The notes beneath the pieces are model-generated. The model did no database searches. It was not told where the DNA came from and saw only the letters and a list, made by a program, of their open reading frames with translations. Source: Streptomyces sp. PTY087I2 (GTDB lineage: Bacteria; Actinomycetota; Actinomycetes; Streptomycetales; Streptomycetaceae). From it: a stretch of DNA of 64,000 bases. Location: contig NZ_LZRD01000023.1 of NCBI RefSeq assembly GCF_001687325.1, positions 51,032 through 115,031 on the forward strand, read 5' to 3'. The position numbers and the translations under genes are program-made. Shown one piece after another: positions 8,597 through 17,271 of this stretch (the first letter of the stretch is position 1; every line of letters begins with the position of its first letter).

Positions 8597-9217
8597 ATGC
8601 GAATCGGACTGCTCGGCACCGGAAATGTCGCCCGCGCCCTGGCCACCGGCTGGCGCGCCGCAGGGCACGACGTCCTCCTCGGATCGCGTCATCCGAAGGA
8701 ACGGACCGACCTCGGCCTGCCCGTCGCGGGCCTGGACGAGACGGCCGCCCACGCGGAGGTCCTGGTCAACGCGACGCCCGGCGGCGTCTCGGTGGACCTG
8801 CTCCGCTCGATCGGGGCCCCGGCGCTGGCCGGCACCCTGCTGATCGACGTAGGGGTCGGCCTCTCCGACGACTTCAGCGCCCTCACCCACCCCAACAGCA
8901 GCCTGGGCGAACTGATCCAGGAGGCCTTCCCCCTGACCCCCGTCGTCAAGACGCTCTGCACGATGGACTCGACGACCATGGTCGCCCCGGGCGAACTCAC
9001 CGAGCCGGGCACGGTCTTCCTCTCCGGCGACGACCCCGAAGCCAAGGCCACCACCGGCCGGCTGCTCACCGACCTCGGCTGGCCGGCCTCCGCCCAGCTC
9101 GACATCGGCGGCATCACGACCGCGCGCGGCCAGGAGCACTTCGCGTTCCTGTTCATGGGGATCGCGGGCGGGGTGAACTCCCACACCTTCAACATCAAGG
9201 TGGTCACCCGGCCGTAG
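8597..9217 (+). CDS. NAD(P)-binding reductase, F420:NADP oxidoreductase-like
   Basis: A 206-residue Rossmann protein starting at ATG 8597. It opens with the dinucleotide-binding motif MRIGLLGTGNVARAL, followed by LLGSRHP, a loop that in NADPH-dependent F420 reductases contacts the NADP phosphate, and has the family length. The segment VVKTLCTMDSTTMV and the GITTARGQEHFAFLFMG end are also consistent. Likely cytoplasmic hydride transfer between NADP and a flavin or deazaflavin; the actual partner is not shown. It is a single gene, and its stop lies 12 bp from the convergent Uma2 gene. Confidence 0.85.
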   Translation: MRIGLLGTGNVARALATGWRAAGHDVLLGSRHPKERTDLGLPVAGLDETAAHAEVLVNATPGGVSVDLLRSIGAPALAGTLLIDVGVGLSDDFSALTHPNSSLGELIQEAFPLTPVVKTLCTMDSTTMVAPGELTEPGTVFLSGDDPEAKATTGRLLTDLGWPASAQLDIGGITTARGQEHFAFLFMGIAGGVNSHTFNIKVVTRP

Positions 9218-9229
9218 TCGCCCGACAGC

Positions 9230-9841
9230 TCACGAAGCGCCCGGGAACTCCTCCGTCGGCAGCTGTACGTCGAACGGGGACGGGACCGTCAGCGGCTTGC
9301 CGAACGGCACCGCGTCCGTGTGCTTGTAGGTGCCGTCCTCGTTCGGCTCGGTGAACAGCGTCACCATCGGCCCCCGGGTGTCGAACCGGTCGATCAGGAG
9401 ATACATCGGGACGCCCGCCCGGGCATACGCGCGGTACTTCTTGGTGCGGTCCTCCCGCGCGTTGCCGCGCGAGGTGATCTCGACGACGAGCAGCGCCTCC
9501 GAGGCGTCCATCGGGTCGCTGGTATCCGGATCGGCGTCTGAGATCAATACCCTCGGCATGACCACCAGATCGGGGACGTACAGCTTGCCCAGCGGGGCAA
9601 TGTGCACGCCGAGGGTCTGGTAGATCCCCAGCCCATCGGGCAGGCCCCTGTAGAGACGGCTCTGTACCGCTTCGGCGATCCCGTTGTGGTGTGCGTGCGG
9701 CGGCGGTACCAAAACGATCTGCCCCTCGTCGATCTCGGCGCGCCAGCCCTCGGGCACGTCCAGCTCACGCCACGTCCGCAGCAGGTAGTCCCACGCGCGC
9801 CCATCCGCTGCCTGGCCGTTCTCGACAAACGCTGCGGTCAT
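9230..9841 (-). CDS. Uma2-family putative restriction endonuclease
   Basis: A 203-residue protein of the Uma2 (DUF820) family, which has a PD-(D/E)XK nuclease-like fold. Visible landmarks are the GQIVLVPPPHAHHNGIAEAV segment, VPDLVVMPR (the family's first acidic position), and LLVVEITSRGNAREDRTKKYRAYARAGVPMYLLIDR, carrying the ExT/S...K signature. Streptomyces genomes hold many paralogues of unknown role; a second one occurs at 36293 in this window. Start ATG 9841. Confidence 0.88.
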   Translation of the reverse strand: MTAAFVENGQAADGRAWDYLLRTWRELDVPEGWRAEIDEGQIVLVPPPHAHHNGIAEAVQSRLYRGLPDGLGIYQTLGVHIAPLGKLYVPDLVVMPRVLISDADPDTSDPMDASEALLVVEITSRGNAREDRTKKYRAYARAGVPMYLLIDRFDTRGPMVTLFTEPNEDGTYKHTDAVPFGKPLTVPSPFDVQLPTEEFPGAS

Positions 9842-10055
9842 CGCGGGTCCCTTCTTCCGTGGCCTTGCCGAGCAGGCTAGATCGGGGTTTCACGGCCGAC
9901 GGCCGTTCCCTCACAGCGTCCCACGAACGAGTGGCCGCGCGCAGGCAGCACGCCATCCCGCCCGGCGCCGCCCCGCCCACGGACAAAATCCCCCGGGAAT
10001 CCCCGTGCATACGAAAAGCATCAGCGGGAACCTGAATTTCCGGAGGTTGATAATC

Positions 10056-10226
10056 ATGGTTCCCCTTCTTCTCGTTCTTCTGCTCGCCCTGGTTCTCTTC
10101 GGCGCCGGATTCGCGGTCAAGGCTCTCTGGTGGATAGCCGTGATCGTCCTGGTGCTCTGGCTCATAGGGTTCTTCGTCCGCCCCGCCGCCGGTGGCGGCC
10201 GACGCGGCCGGTGGTACCGCTGGTAG
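10056..10226 (+). CDS. small hydrophobic membrane protein
   Basis: A 56-residue peptide with two hydrophobic segments (residues 2-18 and 22-42) and a basic Arg/Gly C-terminus (GGGRRGRWYRW). A clear GGAGG ribosome-binding site (10042-10046) fixes ATG 10056; an upstream ATG at 10005 lacks one. Proteins of this appearance are frequent near stress-response genes in Streptomyces, and the next gene codes for a PRC-barrel protein, another stress-linked family, so a membrane-stress role is a guess. Confidence 0.7.
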   Translation: MVPLLLVLLLALVLFGAGFAVKALWWIAVIVLVLWLIGFFVRPAAGGGRRGRWYRW

Positions 10227-10327
10227 GCGCACCGGGTGTAGGCCACCTCTCCCCGGGCACACGAAGTCCGATCACCGGGAAAACACCGAAAACAACGGCC
10301 CGGGCGACCTTCGCGAAAGGAGCCACA

Positions 10328-10681
10328 ATGAGCGACTCCCTGTGGGGCTACCAGCCGTCGAGCGGTCATATCGCGGGAATCGATCTGACCGGCTATTCGG
10401 TCGAGGCGACCGACGGCGGTATCGGAAAGGTCGACAAGCATTCCGACGAGGTGGGCTCCGCCTATCTGCTCGTCGACACCGGGGTCTGGATCTTCGGCAA
10501 GGACGTCCTGCTGCCCGCGGGCACGGTGAAGCGCATCGACACGGAGGACCGGAAGGTCTACGTCGACCTCACCAAGGAACAGGTCAAGGACTCCCCGGAG
10601 TTCGACCGCCACCAGCAGACCGAGGACCCGGCCTACCACGAGCAACTGTCCGCGTACTACCTGGCGTTCCGCATCATGTGA
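10328..10681 (+). CDS. PRC-barrel domain protein
   Basis: A 117-residue protein with one PRC-barrel-like domain: GYSVEATDGGIGKVDKHSDEVGSAYLLVDTGVWIFGKDVLLPAGTVKRID is the classical pattern of a short beta barrel, followed by a helical tail. The start ATG 10328 follows a GAAAGGAG site. PRC-barrels are adaptor domains found in ribosome maturation and photosynthesis proteins and as stand-alone proteins in actinobacteria, often in general-stress regulons. It sits 101 bp after the small membrane protein gene and may share its regulation. Confidence 0.85.
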   Translation: MSDSLWGYQPSSGHIAGIDLTGYSVEATDGGIGKVDKHSDEVGSAYLLVDTGVWIFGKDVLLPAGTVKRIDTEDRKVYVDLTKEQVKDSPEFDRHQQTEDPAYHEQLSAYYLAFRIM

Positions 10682-10704
10682 CGGAGACCGGCGTACGCCT
10701 TCGA

Positions 10705-10746
10705 ACGGCGGCGGGCCCGACCCCGGGGAGGGGCCGGCCCCGCCGT
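10705..10746. terminator. GC-rich hairpin between convergent genes
   Basis: An imperfect inverted repeat (ACGGCGGCGGGCC ... GGCCCCGCCGT) lies between the PRC-barrel gene and the convergent SMI1/KNR4-like gene. It could end transcription from both sides; there is no T-run, as usual in Streptomyces. Confidence 0.4.
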
Positions 10747-10761
10747 CTCGCGCGTGAGCCC

Positions 10762-11388
10762 TCAGACCGCCAGGTCCGACCAGAACGGCACCCGGGCCCC
10801 GGCGGCCGGCTCCGGCCACCCCTCCTCCGGGTCCAGGTCCCCGAACTCCCGCTCCACCCACTCCGCCAGGTCCCGGCCGTAGTGGATGACGTCCGCACCG
10901 ACGACGGAGAGCACCGGCCGCCCATGAGCCGCCCCAGCCGCCAGGTACCGGTGCGAGTAGAGCGGGATCAGCGTCGGTACGGAACCGAGCGCGGCCCGGG
11001 CCGCCGCCACCGCCTCCGCCGGGTCCGCCGGGCGCGCCCCCCACCGCCCGCCGGGCAGCCACCAGCCGTGCTCCACCGAGAACAGCAGTTCCTCCACCGG
11101 CCGCCCCAGCCGCTCCCGGATCAGCTCCGGGTCGCCGTCCCGCCAGTCGGGCCACGGGTTACGCCGGGACTCGCCCTCCCCCGGGGGCGCCGCCCGGTCC
11201 ACCGGCAGCCCGGCCGCCAGGAAGGCCCGGTGGTCGGGGGCGAACTCGATGCCGTACTCCGCCTCGATCCGGTCGAACTCCGCATCGTTCAGACCGGGTT
11301 CCAGCTCGCACACCCCCAGCTCCGCCAGACGGCGAGCCGCCCGTTCCCCTGCCCGTACTCCCTCGCGTACCGCCTCGTCACCGGTCAT
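10762..11388 (-). CDS. SMI1/KNR4-like family protein
   Basis: A 208-residue soluble protein starting at ATG 11388. The N-terminal part LNDAEFDRIEAEYGIEFAPDHRAFLAAGLPVD is the usual opening of SMI1/KNR4 (SUKH) proteins, and the later LIPLYSHRYLAAG and VLSVVGADVIHYGRDLAEWVEREF are typical of the Streptomyces members. SUKH proteins are known as immunity factors for contact-dependent or polymorphic toxins, but many stand alone, as here, and no toxin gene is adjacent. Upstream it shares a 175-bp divergent region with the LacI-family gene. Confidence 0.75.
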   Translation of the reverse strand: MTGDEAVREGVRAGERAARRLAELGVCELEPGLNDAEFDRIEAEYGIEFAPDHRAFLAAGLPVDRAAPPGEGESRRNPWPDWRDGDPELIRERLGRPVEELLFSVEHGWWLPGGRWGARPADPAEAVAAARAALGSVPTLIPLYSHRYLAAGAAHGRPVLSVVGADVIHYGRDLAEWVEREFGDLDPEEGWPEPAAGARVPFWSDLAV

Positions 11389-11414
11389 CGCAGCAGCGTA
11401 ACCACCACCGCCTC

Positions 11415-11428
11415 TGGGAGCGCTCTCA
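11415..11428. promoter_or_regulatory. CebR-type operator upstream of the LacI-family gene
   Basis: TGGGAGCGCTCTCA differs by one base from the published CebR box of Streptomyces (TGGGAGCGCTCCCA). It is 136 bp upstream of the regulator start and in the divergent promoter region, so it may mediate autoregulation. Confidence 0.75.
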
Positions 11429-11563
11429 ACGCTGTCGGCGCCCGGCGCTAGGCTGTAGACGATCCGGCGGCGACACCGAGCACGCACCACGCGCACGTAC
11501 GCGCAGACGCAGACGCACGCACCAGCCCGCGTATCGCCGCCCCGTCGACAAGGAGCGACCGCC

Positions 11564-12607
11564 TTGCCCGAGCAGTCCCCCGGGTCCCGCCCCACCCTGG
11601 AAGCCGTCGCGGCACGCGCGGGCGTGTCGCGGGCCACCGCCTCGCGGGTCGTCAACGGGGGCGACGGCGTCCGCAAGCCGCTCGTGGACAAGGTGCTCAA
11701 GGCCGTCGACGAGCTGGGCTACATCCCGAACCACGCGGCCCGGACCCTCGTCACCCGGCGCACCGGAGCGGTCGCCGTGGTCATCGCGGAGCCGGAGACC
11801 CGGTTCTTCTCGGACCCCTTCTTCTCCCAGCAGATCCGGGGCATAAGCAAGGAGCTCACCGCTCACGACACCCAGCTCGTCCTACTGCTGGTGGAGGGGC
11901 CCGGGGACTTCGACCGGATCGCCCGGTATCTGGCCGGCGGCCATGTCGACGGGGCGCTCGCGTTCTCGCTGCACACCGACGACCCGGTCCCCGCGATCAC
12001 CCGCCGGGCCGGCATTCCGGCGGTGTACGGGGGCCGGCCCAGCTGGACCGCCGACCCGGGCGACCAGGCCGTCCCGTACGTCGACGCGGACAACCGGGGC
12101 GGCGCGCGGCTGGCCGTGCAGTATCTGCGGGACCTGGGGCGCCGGCGCATCGCGCACATCGCCGGGCCCGCCGACCAGACCTCGGCGATGGACCGGCTCG
12201 ACGGCTACCGGGACGTGCTGCTCGACATCGACCCGACGCTCGTCGCCGACGGGGCGTTCACCGTGGAGAGCGGGGCCCGGGCGATGGCGGAGCTGCTGGA
12301 GAGGCGGCCCGATCTGGACGCGGTGTTCGTCGCCAACGACCTGATGGCGTCGGGTGCGTTGCGGGTCCTGCGCGAGCGGGGGATCTCCGTGCCGGAGCAG
12401 GTGGCGCTGGTCGGGTTCGACGACATGGACTCGGTGGCCTCGGAGACCGACCCGCCGCTGACCACCATCGGCCAGGAGATCGAGGAGCAGGGGCGGCTGA
12501 TGGCCCGGCTGCTGCTGCGCGCGCTGGACCGGGACCGTACGGGCAGCGGCGGCGTCCCGGAGTCGGTGATCACCCCGGTCACGCTGGTACGGCGAGCCTC
12601 GGCCTGA
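11564..12607 (+). CDS. LacI-family regulator, CebR-like, of the beta-glucan regulon
   Basis: A 347-residue LacI/GalR repressor. The start is TTG 11564, 8 bp after AAGGAG. Residues 10-32 form the helix-turn-helix and hinge entry (TLEAVAARAGVSRATASRVVNG), followed by a periplasmic-binding-protein-like effector domain with DADNRGGARLAVQYL, HIAGPADQTSAMDRLDGYRD, VFVANDLMASGAL and VGFDDMDSVASETDPPLTTI. Similar GAGAGCGCTCTC boxes occur upstream of this gene, of the GH81 gene and of the ABC importer, which marks it as local regulator of beta-glucan uptake. CebR itself responds to cellobiose; given GH81 next door, laminari-oligosaccharides are the likelier inducer here (inference). Confidence 0.88.
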   Translation: MPEQSPGSRPTLEAVAARAGVSRATASRVVNGGDGVRKPLVDKVLKAVDELGYIPNHAARTLVTRRTGAVAVVIAEPETRFFSDPFFSQQIRGISKELTAHDTQLVLLLVEGPGDFDRIARYLAGGHVDGALAFSLHTDDPVPAITRRAGIPAVYGGRPSWTADPGDQAVPYVDADNRGGARLAVQYLRDLGRRRIAHIAGPADQTSAMDRLDGYRDVLLDIDPTLVADGAFTVESGARAMAELLERRPDLDAVFVANDLMASGALRVLRERGISVPEQVALVGFDDMDSVASETDPPLTTIGQEIEEQGRLMARLLLRALDRDRTGSGGVPESVITPVTLVRRASA

Positions 12608-12660
12608 CCCCGACCGGGGCGCAGGGCGGGCCGCCCCCACCCTCACCGCGCCAAAACGTA

Positions 12661-12696
12661 CGGCGGGCCTCCGCCCTGAGGAGCCGGAGACCCGCC
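12661..12696. terminator. bidirectional terminator between regulator and GH81 genes
   Basis: CGGCGGGCCTCCG and CGGAGACCCGCCG form a 13-bp stem with one mismatch (a G-U pair on the minus-strand transcript). It lies between the convergent ends of the LacI-family and GH81 genes and suits both. Confidence 0.65.
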
Positions 12697-12756
12697 GCAC
12701 GGATCGTGCCCGTACGTCAGCGTTCTACGCGTACGGGGTGTCCTCCCGCACAGGAC

Positions 12757-15591
12757 CTACACGTACGGGATCCGCAGCACCGCCGCGTCCGTGCCGGTCT
12801 GCACCTGGGACGTGCCGTTGCCGAGCGCGTTCCAGATCTCCAGCCGGACCGTGCCGTTCTTCAGCTCGCCCAGGCTGCCCGTGGCCGCCTGGACGCCCGC
12901 CGCCTGCGTGTACTCCTCCCACCCGGCGACCGGGTCGGTCGCGAAGTATCGGAAGGTCTCGGCCCGGTCGAACGTGCCGTCGCCGGTCAGGTCGTAGCTG
13001 ACCCGGACCTGCGGGGCGAGCCCGACCTTGGTGCCCGCGTCCACCCGGAGGCGGAACGCGGTGGCGGCCCCGGCGGCGACCTTGCCGTTGACGTTCTTCA
13101 CCTCGTAGACGGTCGGACGGTACGGGGTGCCGTCCCGGTTGACGCCGTCGGCCGAGGCGATGGTGTCCGCGCCCGCCGGGTCGGTGGTGGCGGTGGTGAG
13201 GACGCCGCCGGTCTTGAGGCGGAAGGTGTTCCCGGTGGACGGCTCCCCGGGCTCCTCCGGCTCCTCCGGGTCGGGGTTGCTGCCGCCGGGTCCTGTGCTC
13301 GTGGCCGTCGAACGGGCGGGCACGGACAGGGTCTTGCCGTCGGAGAAGGTCACCGTACGGGCACTGGAGCCGTGGTTGTGCGCGGTGTAGGTGCGCGTCC
13401 CGTTCTTGGAGAAGACGGCGGAGGTCGGGATGTCCCCGCTGACCGTCATGTCGGGGGCGCCGACCGCGTCGAGGGTGTTGATCCAGTGGTAGGTGTGCGC
13501 CCTGGACTCACCCTGCTCCGGCTCGTAATTCCCGTTCACGCCGTCCCACTTGGCCTTCGCGGCCGCCGGGTCGGCCAGCGACTCGAACTCCCAGAGCAGG
13601 TCGCGCCACTCCTGTGCGGGCCCGCCGTTCTCGCGCTCCATCTCGGCGATGTTCCGCTTGATGGCGGCCTTCTCGCGGGCGAGGTGGAGTGAACCGCCGG
13701 TCACCGGGAGGACGTTGATGCCGTGGATCTCCTCCGGGTTGGCGGTCCACCAGGTGGCGTACGCGCCGCCGCTGCCCCAGACCATGCCGACCGTGTCGTG
13801 GCCGAAGGAGGCGGGGAAGACCTGCTCGTCGGCGTCGAACCAGTACTGGGTGATCGCCTCGGACTCCGTCGTCAGCAGGTAACTGCCCAGGTCCCGCAGG
13901 GCGTTGTCACCGGTGGCCGAGCCCCAGAGGACGAGCCCCGCGCTGAGGTTGATGGACTCCGATGACGACTCCTGGTTGTTGCCCGCCGCGAAGCCCTGGT
14001 GGCCGGAGGCCCAGCTGTGGCCGGCGTATACGTCGAAGCCGCGCAGGAAGGGGTAGGCGGAGTCGGTGCGGCTGGGGTTGGCGGTGTCGCGGATCAGGTG
14101 CTTGACCATCGTGCCCCAGGCCGAGTCGGCCGCCCAGGCCTGGTCGTACTGGGCGATGATCGCCGCCGCGTAGACGTAGTAGCTGTAGTGGAAGTGGTGG
14201 TCGTTGAGCTCAGTGTCGCTGCCGTACGAGGCCGGGTAGCCGGTGAGGGTCTTCCAGTCCTTGTCGTAGCTGAACTCGCTGGCGCCGCCCGCCGTGAACC
14301 ACTCCTGGAGCCGGCCCTTCATCAGGCCGAGGAGCTTGTCGCGGGTGGCACTCTCGCCGATCTGGTCGGCGACGGGCACCAGCTGGGCGAGCCGGCCGAG
14401 CGCCTTGCCGGTCCAATAGGTGTCGGTGGCCCCGGAGAACGGGTCGGAGGCGTTCGCGACCTCGTTGAGATAGCCGATGAGCCGGGCCTTGTCGACGCCG
14501 CTGGAGGCGGGCAGCGCGGGCACGACGCCGTTGTTCTTCTGGCTGGTGGTGAAGGTGGCGGACTCGCGCACCTTCATCGTGCCGCGCGGCGAGACGTACG
14601 TGTATGGGGTCAGCGCGTCGGTCGTGTGCAGCCACTGGTGGCGGTAGAGGGCCTGGAGCGTGCCGCGCTCGGTGCCCTCCTTGGCCTCGGTGGTCAGGGA
14701 GTAGGTCGCCCGGACGTTGCCGCCGGTGGTCTGCCAGGCCACCTGGGAGCCGGTGACGAAGCTGAAGGCGTACTTACGGTAGGTGGCGAGCGCGTCCGTG
14801 GAGGGCAGCACGGCGAGCGAGAAGTAGTCCTTGGAACCGAGGCCCGCGGTGATCGTGGAGCCGGAGACGTTCCAGTCGCTGCCGGTCGGCGCGAAGAGGG
14901 CGTAGTGGTGCCCGGCGACGGTGATGCCGAGGACGTTGCCGTCGTCGGCGAAGACGGTGGGCGCGGAGGCGGTGGCGATGCGGGCGTCGCCGCCGGAGCC
15001 CTTGGCGTACACGAAGGGCATGCCGTGGCCGATGGTGGCCCGGAAGGTGCGCGATCCGTCGGCCCAGTAGGGCGTGACCGTCCAGTCGGACCAGGCGTCG
15101 GCCTTGGTGTCGGGCGAGTTCAGCCCGGAGAGCCCGACGGTGAGGTCGGCCTTGTGCGCGTACTCGTACTGGCGGCCGTCGCCGACGATCGCGGGCGTGG
15201 TCGGATAGCCGACCTCCAGTCCGCCGGAGGTCGCCTGGTACGTGAGCGGGTGGCCGTACATGGGGGTGCTGTACGGGTTGTCGCCGTAGCGCTGGAAGGC
15301 CAGCGAGGACCACCAGTCGTTGGTCGGGACCGGGGTGTCCCGCGCGGCGGCGGTGAGCTTCGGGGTGACGGGCGCGCCGGTGTTGGTGGTCGGGCCCGAG
15401 GTACCGGCGGGACGGCTGTCGGTGTAGCTGCCGGCGCCGGCGGGGATGGTGGCGGCGGCAGCGGGGGAAGCGGCGGGGCCCAGGCCCACGGCGGCCACGG
15501 CGATCGCGAGGAGCGTCGCGGCCGCGAGTCTGGGAGTGACTCGGGAAACGAGTCCGGAGAGGGAGGTCAGCACGAGCAGCACCTCGATCAT
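12757..15591 (-). CDS. secreted GH81 endo-1,3-beta-glucanase with C-terminal binding module
   Basis: A 944-residue secreted enzyme that should cut 1,3-beta-glucan (laminarin, fungal wall) internally. A signal peptide covers roughly residues 1-47 (ending PAAAA). The GH81 catalytic region (about 75-730) opens with PVPTNDWWSSLAFQRYGDNPYS and includes the active-site block GNNQESSSESINLSAG, with the expected glutamates. A Pro/Glu linker at about 775 leads to a 150-residue C-terminal module (TYRPTVYEVKNVNGK... LRIPYV) that resembles CBM56-type 1,3-glucan-binding domains. The ATG at 15591 is used, but a GTG 15 bp downstream has a plausible AGG site. It is divergent from the importer operon with operator-like palindromes between them. 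Confidence 0.88.
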   Translation of the reverse strand: MIEVLLVLTSLSGLVSRVTPRLAAATLLAIAVAAVGLGPAASPAAAATIPAGAGSYTDSRPAGTSGPTTNTGAPVTPKLTAAARDTPVPTNDWWSSLAFQRYGDNPYSTPMYGHPLTYQATSGGLEVGYPTTPAIVGDGRQYEYAHKADLTVGLSGLNSPDTKADAWSDWTVTPYWADGSRTFRATIGHGMPFVYAKGSGGDARIATASAPTVFADDGNVLGITVAGHHYALFAPTGSDWNVSGSTITAGLGSKDYFSLAVLPSTDALATYRKYAFSFVTGSQVAWQTTGGNVRATYSLTTEAKEGTERGTLQALYRHQWLHTTDALTPYTYVSPRGTMKVRESATFTTSQKNNGVVPALPASSGVDKARLIGYLNEVANASDPFSGATDTYWTGKALGRLAQLVPVADQIGESATRDKLLGLMKGRLQEWFTAGGASEFSYDKDWKTLTGYPASYGSDTELNDHHFHYSYYVYAAAIIAQYDQAWAADSAWGTMVKHLIRDTANPSRTDSAYPFLRGFDVYAGHSWASGHQGFAAGNNQESSSESINLSAGLVLWGSATGDNALRDLGSYLLTTESEAITQYWFDADEQVFPASFGHDTVGMVWGSGGAYATWWTANPEEIHGINVLPVTGGSLHLAREKAAIKRNIAEMERENGGPAQEWRDLLWEFESLADPAAAKAKWDGVNGNYEPEQGESRAHTYHWINTLDAVGAPDMTVSGDIPTSAVFSKNGTRTYTAHNHGSSARTVTFSDGKTLSVPARSTATSTGPGGSNPDPEEPEEPGEPSTGNTFRLKTGGVLTTATTDPAGADTIASADGVNRDGTPYRPTVYEVKNVNGKVAAGAATAFRLRVDAGTKVGLAPQVRVSYDLTGDGTFDRAETFRYFATDPVAGWEEYTQAAGVQAATGSLGELKNGTVRLEIWNALGNGTSQVQTGTDAAVLRIPYV

Positions 15592-15607
15592 GGGGGGCGA
15601 AGAGCGC

Positions 15608-15627
15608 GTTCGAGAGCGCTCTCAAGT
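15608..15627. promoter_or_regulatory. CebR-like operator before the GH81 gene
   Basis: A perfect 12-bp palindrome GAGAGCGCTCTC (15612-15623) lies 20 bp upstream of the GH81 start codon, with the same core as the other two boxes of this regulon. The position fits repression of the glucanase gene. Confidence 0.75.
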
Positions 15628-15773
15628 GCCAAGGAACGTAAAACTCCTGAAACGTGAGTGTCAAGAGAACGCACACAGGCGGCAGTTGGGAGGCGATCGG
15701 ATGTAACCCCAAGCTGTTATGCGTTCGAGTCTTGACGGGGCGGAGGTGGTGGGGGACGCTCCAGACGCAGGTT

Positions 15774-15789
15774 TTGAGAGCGCTCTCAA
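15774..15789. promoter_or_regulatory. CebR-like operator before the ABC importer operon
   Basis: TTGAGAGCGCTCTCAA is a perfect 16-bp palindrome, 37 bp upstream of the binding-protein start. It is the longest of the three boxes and presumably the strongest repressor site. Confidence 0.8.
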
Positions 15790-15826
15790 GGCGCTCGGTT
15801 CATCCCGAAGCCAAGGGAGGCTTCCC

Positions 15827-17131
15827 ATGCCCATCGCCCGAGCCGCCAAGAGAGCCACCGTCCGCCTCGGCGCGGTCGTCCTCGCCGGGGCCCTCCTCGC
15901 CGCCTGTGGATCCAGCGACTCGTCGGACTCCTCCGACAGCGCGGGCGGAAAGGTCACGCTCAACGTCGACCTCTTCGGGTCCTTCGGCTTCAAGGAGGCC
16001 GGCCTGTACGAGGAGTACCAGAAGCTCAACCCGAACATCACGATCAAGCAGAGCGACACCCAGGACGAGGCGGACTACTGGAAGTCGCTCCAGACCCGGC
16101 TGGCGGGCGGCGGCGGCCTGGCGGACGTGCAGGGCGTGGAGGTGGGCCGGATCGCGTCGGTCACCCAGCAGCAGTCCGACAAGTTCCAGGACCTGAAGGA
16201 ATTCGGGGCCGACAAGCTCAAGGGCGAGTTCGCCGAGGCCAAGTGGTCGGCGGCGACCACCAAGGACGGCAAGATCCTCGGCCTCGGCACGGACGTCGGC
16301 CCCGAGGCGATGTGCTACCGCACGGACCTCTTCAAGAAGGCCGGCCTGCCCACGGGCCGCGAGGAGCTCGCGAAGAAGTGGGCCACGTGGGACGGCTACC
16401 TGGAGCTGGGCAAGGAGTACAAGAAGAAGGCCCCCGCCAAGAGCGCCTGGCTGGACAGTGTCGCCTCGCTCTACGGGATCATGATCGGCCAGGAGAAGGA
16501 GCGCTACTACGACGCCTCCGGCGAGCTGATCTACGACAAGAACCCGGCGGTCAAGGAGGCCTGGGACACCTCCGTGGAGGCGGCCGAGGCGGGCCTGAGC
16601 GCCAAGCTCGACCAGTGGTCCCCGCAGTGGAACCAGGCGTTCGCCGCCGGTTCCTTCGCCACCATCCCCTGCCCGGCGTGGATGCTCGGCTACATCAAGG
16701 GCCAGGCCGGCGACGGCGGCCAGGGCAAGTGGGACATCGCCAAGCTGCCCGGCGGCGCGGGCAACTGGGGCGGCTCGTACCTCTCCATCCCGCGTGCGGC
16801 CAAGCACAAGAAGGAGGCGTACGCCCTCATCGAGTGGCTGACCGCCCCCGAGCAGCAGGCGAAGGTCTTCCAGAAGCAGGGCAACTTCCCGTCGTCGACG
16901 GGCGCCATCGAGACGATCGCGGACGCCAAGGACGAGTACTTCTCGGGCGCGCCGATCGGCCAGATCTTCGGTGACGCGGCGAAGGAGGCCCCGGTCCAGG
17001 TGCTGGGTGTGCACGACCAGAACGTGATGCAGCAGATCACGAACGGGCTGAGCGAGGTCGAGCGCAAGGGCGTGTCGTCGGAGAAGGCGTGGGGGACGGC
17101 GAAGAAGGGCGTGGACAACGTGATCGGCTGA
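15827..17131 (+). CDS. sugar ABC transporter substrate-binding lipoprotein (CebE-like)
   Basis: A 434-residue lipoprotein that should capture oligosaccharides outside the membrane. ATG 15827 follows AAGGGAGG. The signal ends in the lipobox LLAAC (about residue 26), then a Ser/Asp spacer. The rest is a family-1 solute-binding protein (VTLNVDLFGSFGFKEAGLYEEYQKLNPNI, ITQRDLAGGGGLADVQGVEV-type hinge, GSFATIPCPAWMLGYIKG, EWLTAPEQQAKVFQKQGNFPSS). It is first in an operon with two permeases and a beta-glucosidase and has no ATPase gene nearby, as in CebEFG systems that use the shared MsiK ATPase. Substrate inferred from context as gluco-oligosaccharides. Confidence 0.9.
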   Translation: MPIARAAKRATVRLGAVVLAGALLAACGSSDSSDSSDSAGGKVTLNVDLFGSFGFKEAGLYEEYQKLNPNITIKQSDTQDEADYWKSLQTRLAGGGGLADVQGVEVGRIASVTQQQSDKFQDLKEFGADKLKGEFAEAKWSAATTKDGKILGLGTDVGPEAMCYRTDLFKKAGLPTGREELAKKWATWDGYLELGKEYKKKAPAKSAWLDSVASLYGIMIGQEKERYYDASGELIYDKNPAVKEAWDTSVEAAEAGLSAKLDQWSPQWNQAFAAGSFATIPCPAWMLGYIKGQAGDGGQGKWDIAKLPGGAGNWGGSYLSIPRAAKHKKEAYALIEWLTAPEQQAKVFQKQGNFPSSTGAIETIADAKDEYFSGAPIGQIFGDAAKEAPVQVLGVHDQNVMQQITNGLSEVERKGVSSEKAWGTAKKGVDNVIG

Positions 17132-17172
17132 CCCGCCGGTCCACGCGGTCCCGCTCCTCCCCCTTTCCTGCC

Positions 17173-17214
17173 TGGGGCCGGTCCACCGGTACGCACCACG
17201 GTGGCCCGGCCCCA
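17173..17214 (+). promoter_or_regulatory. intercistronic stem-loop after the binding-protein gene
   Basis: GGGGCCGG-t-CCACCG pairs with CGGTGG-c-CCGGCCCC across a short loop, forming a strong hairpin in the 140-bp gap between the binding-protein and first permease genes. Such hairpins commonly hold the binding-protein message at a higher level than the permease message. Confidence 0.65.
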
Positions 17215-17271
17215 CCCCCGTACCCCTCCACGTAACTCGTATCTCCGCCCCCGATCCCGAAGGGCCGCACC

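Noticed and set aside
13999..15657. 552-codon plus-strand ORF opposite the GH81 gene
   Set aside because: Gly/Val/Arg-rich translation with no motifs; a mirror of GH81 codons in high-GC DNA.
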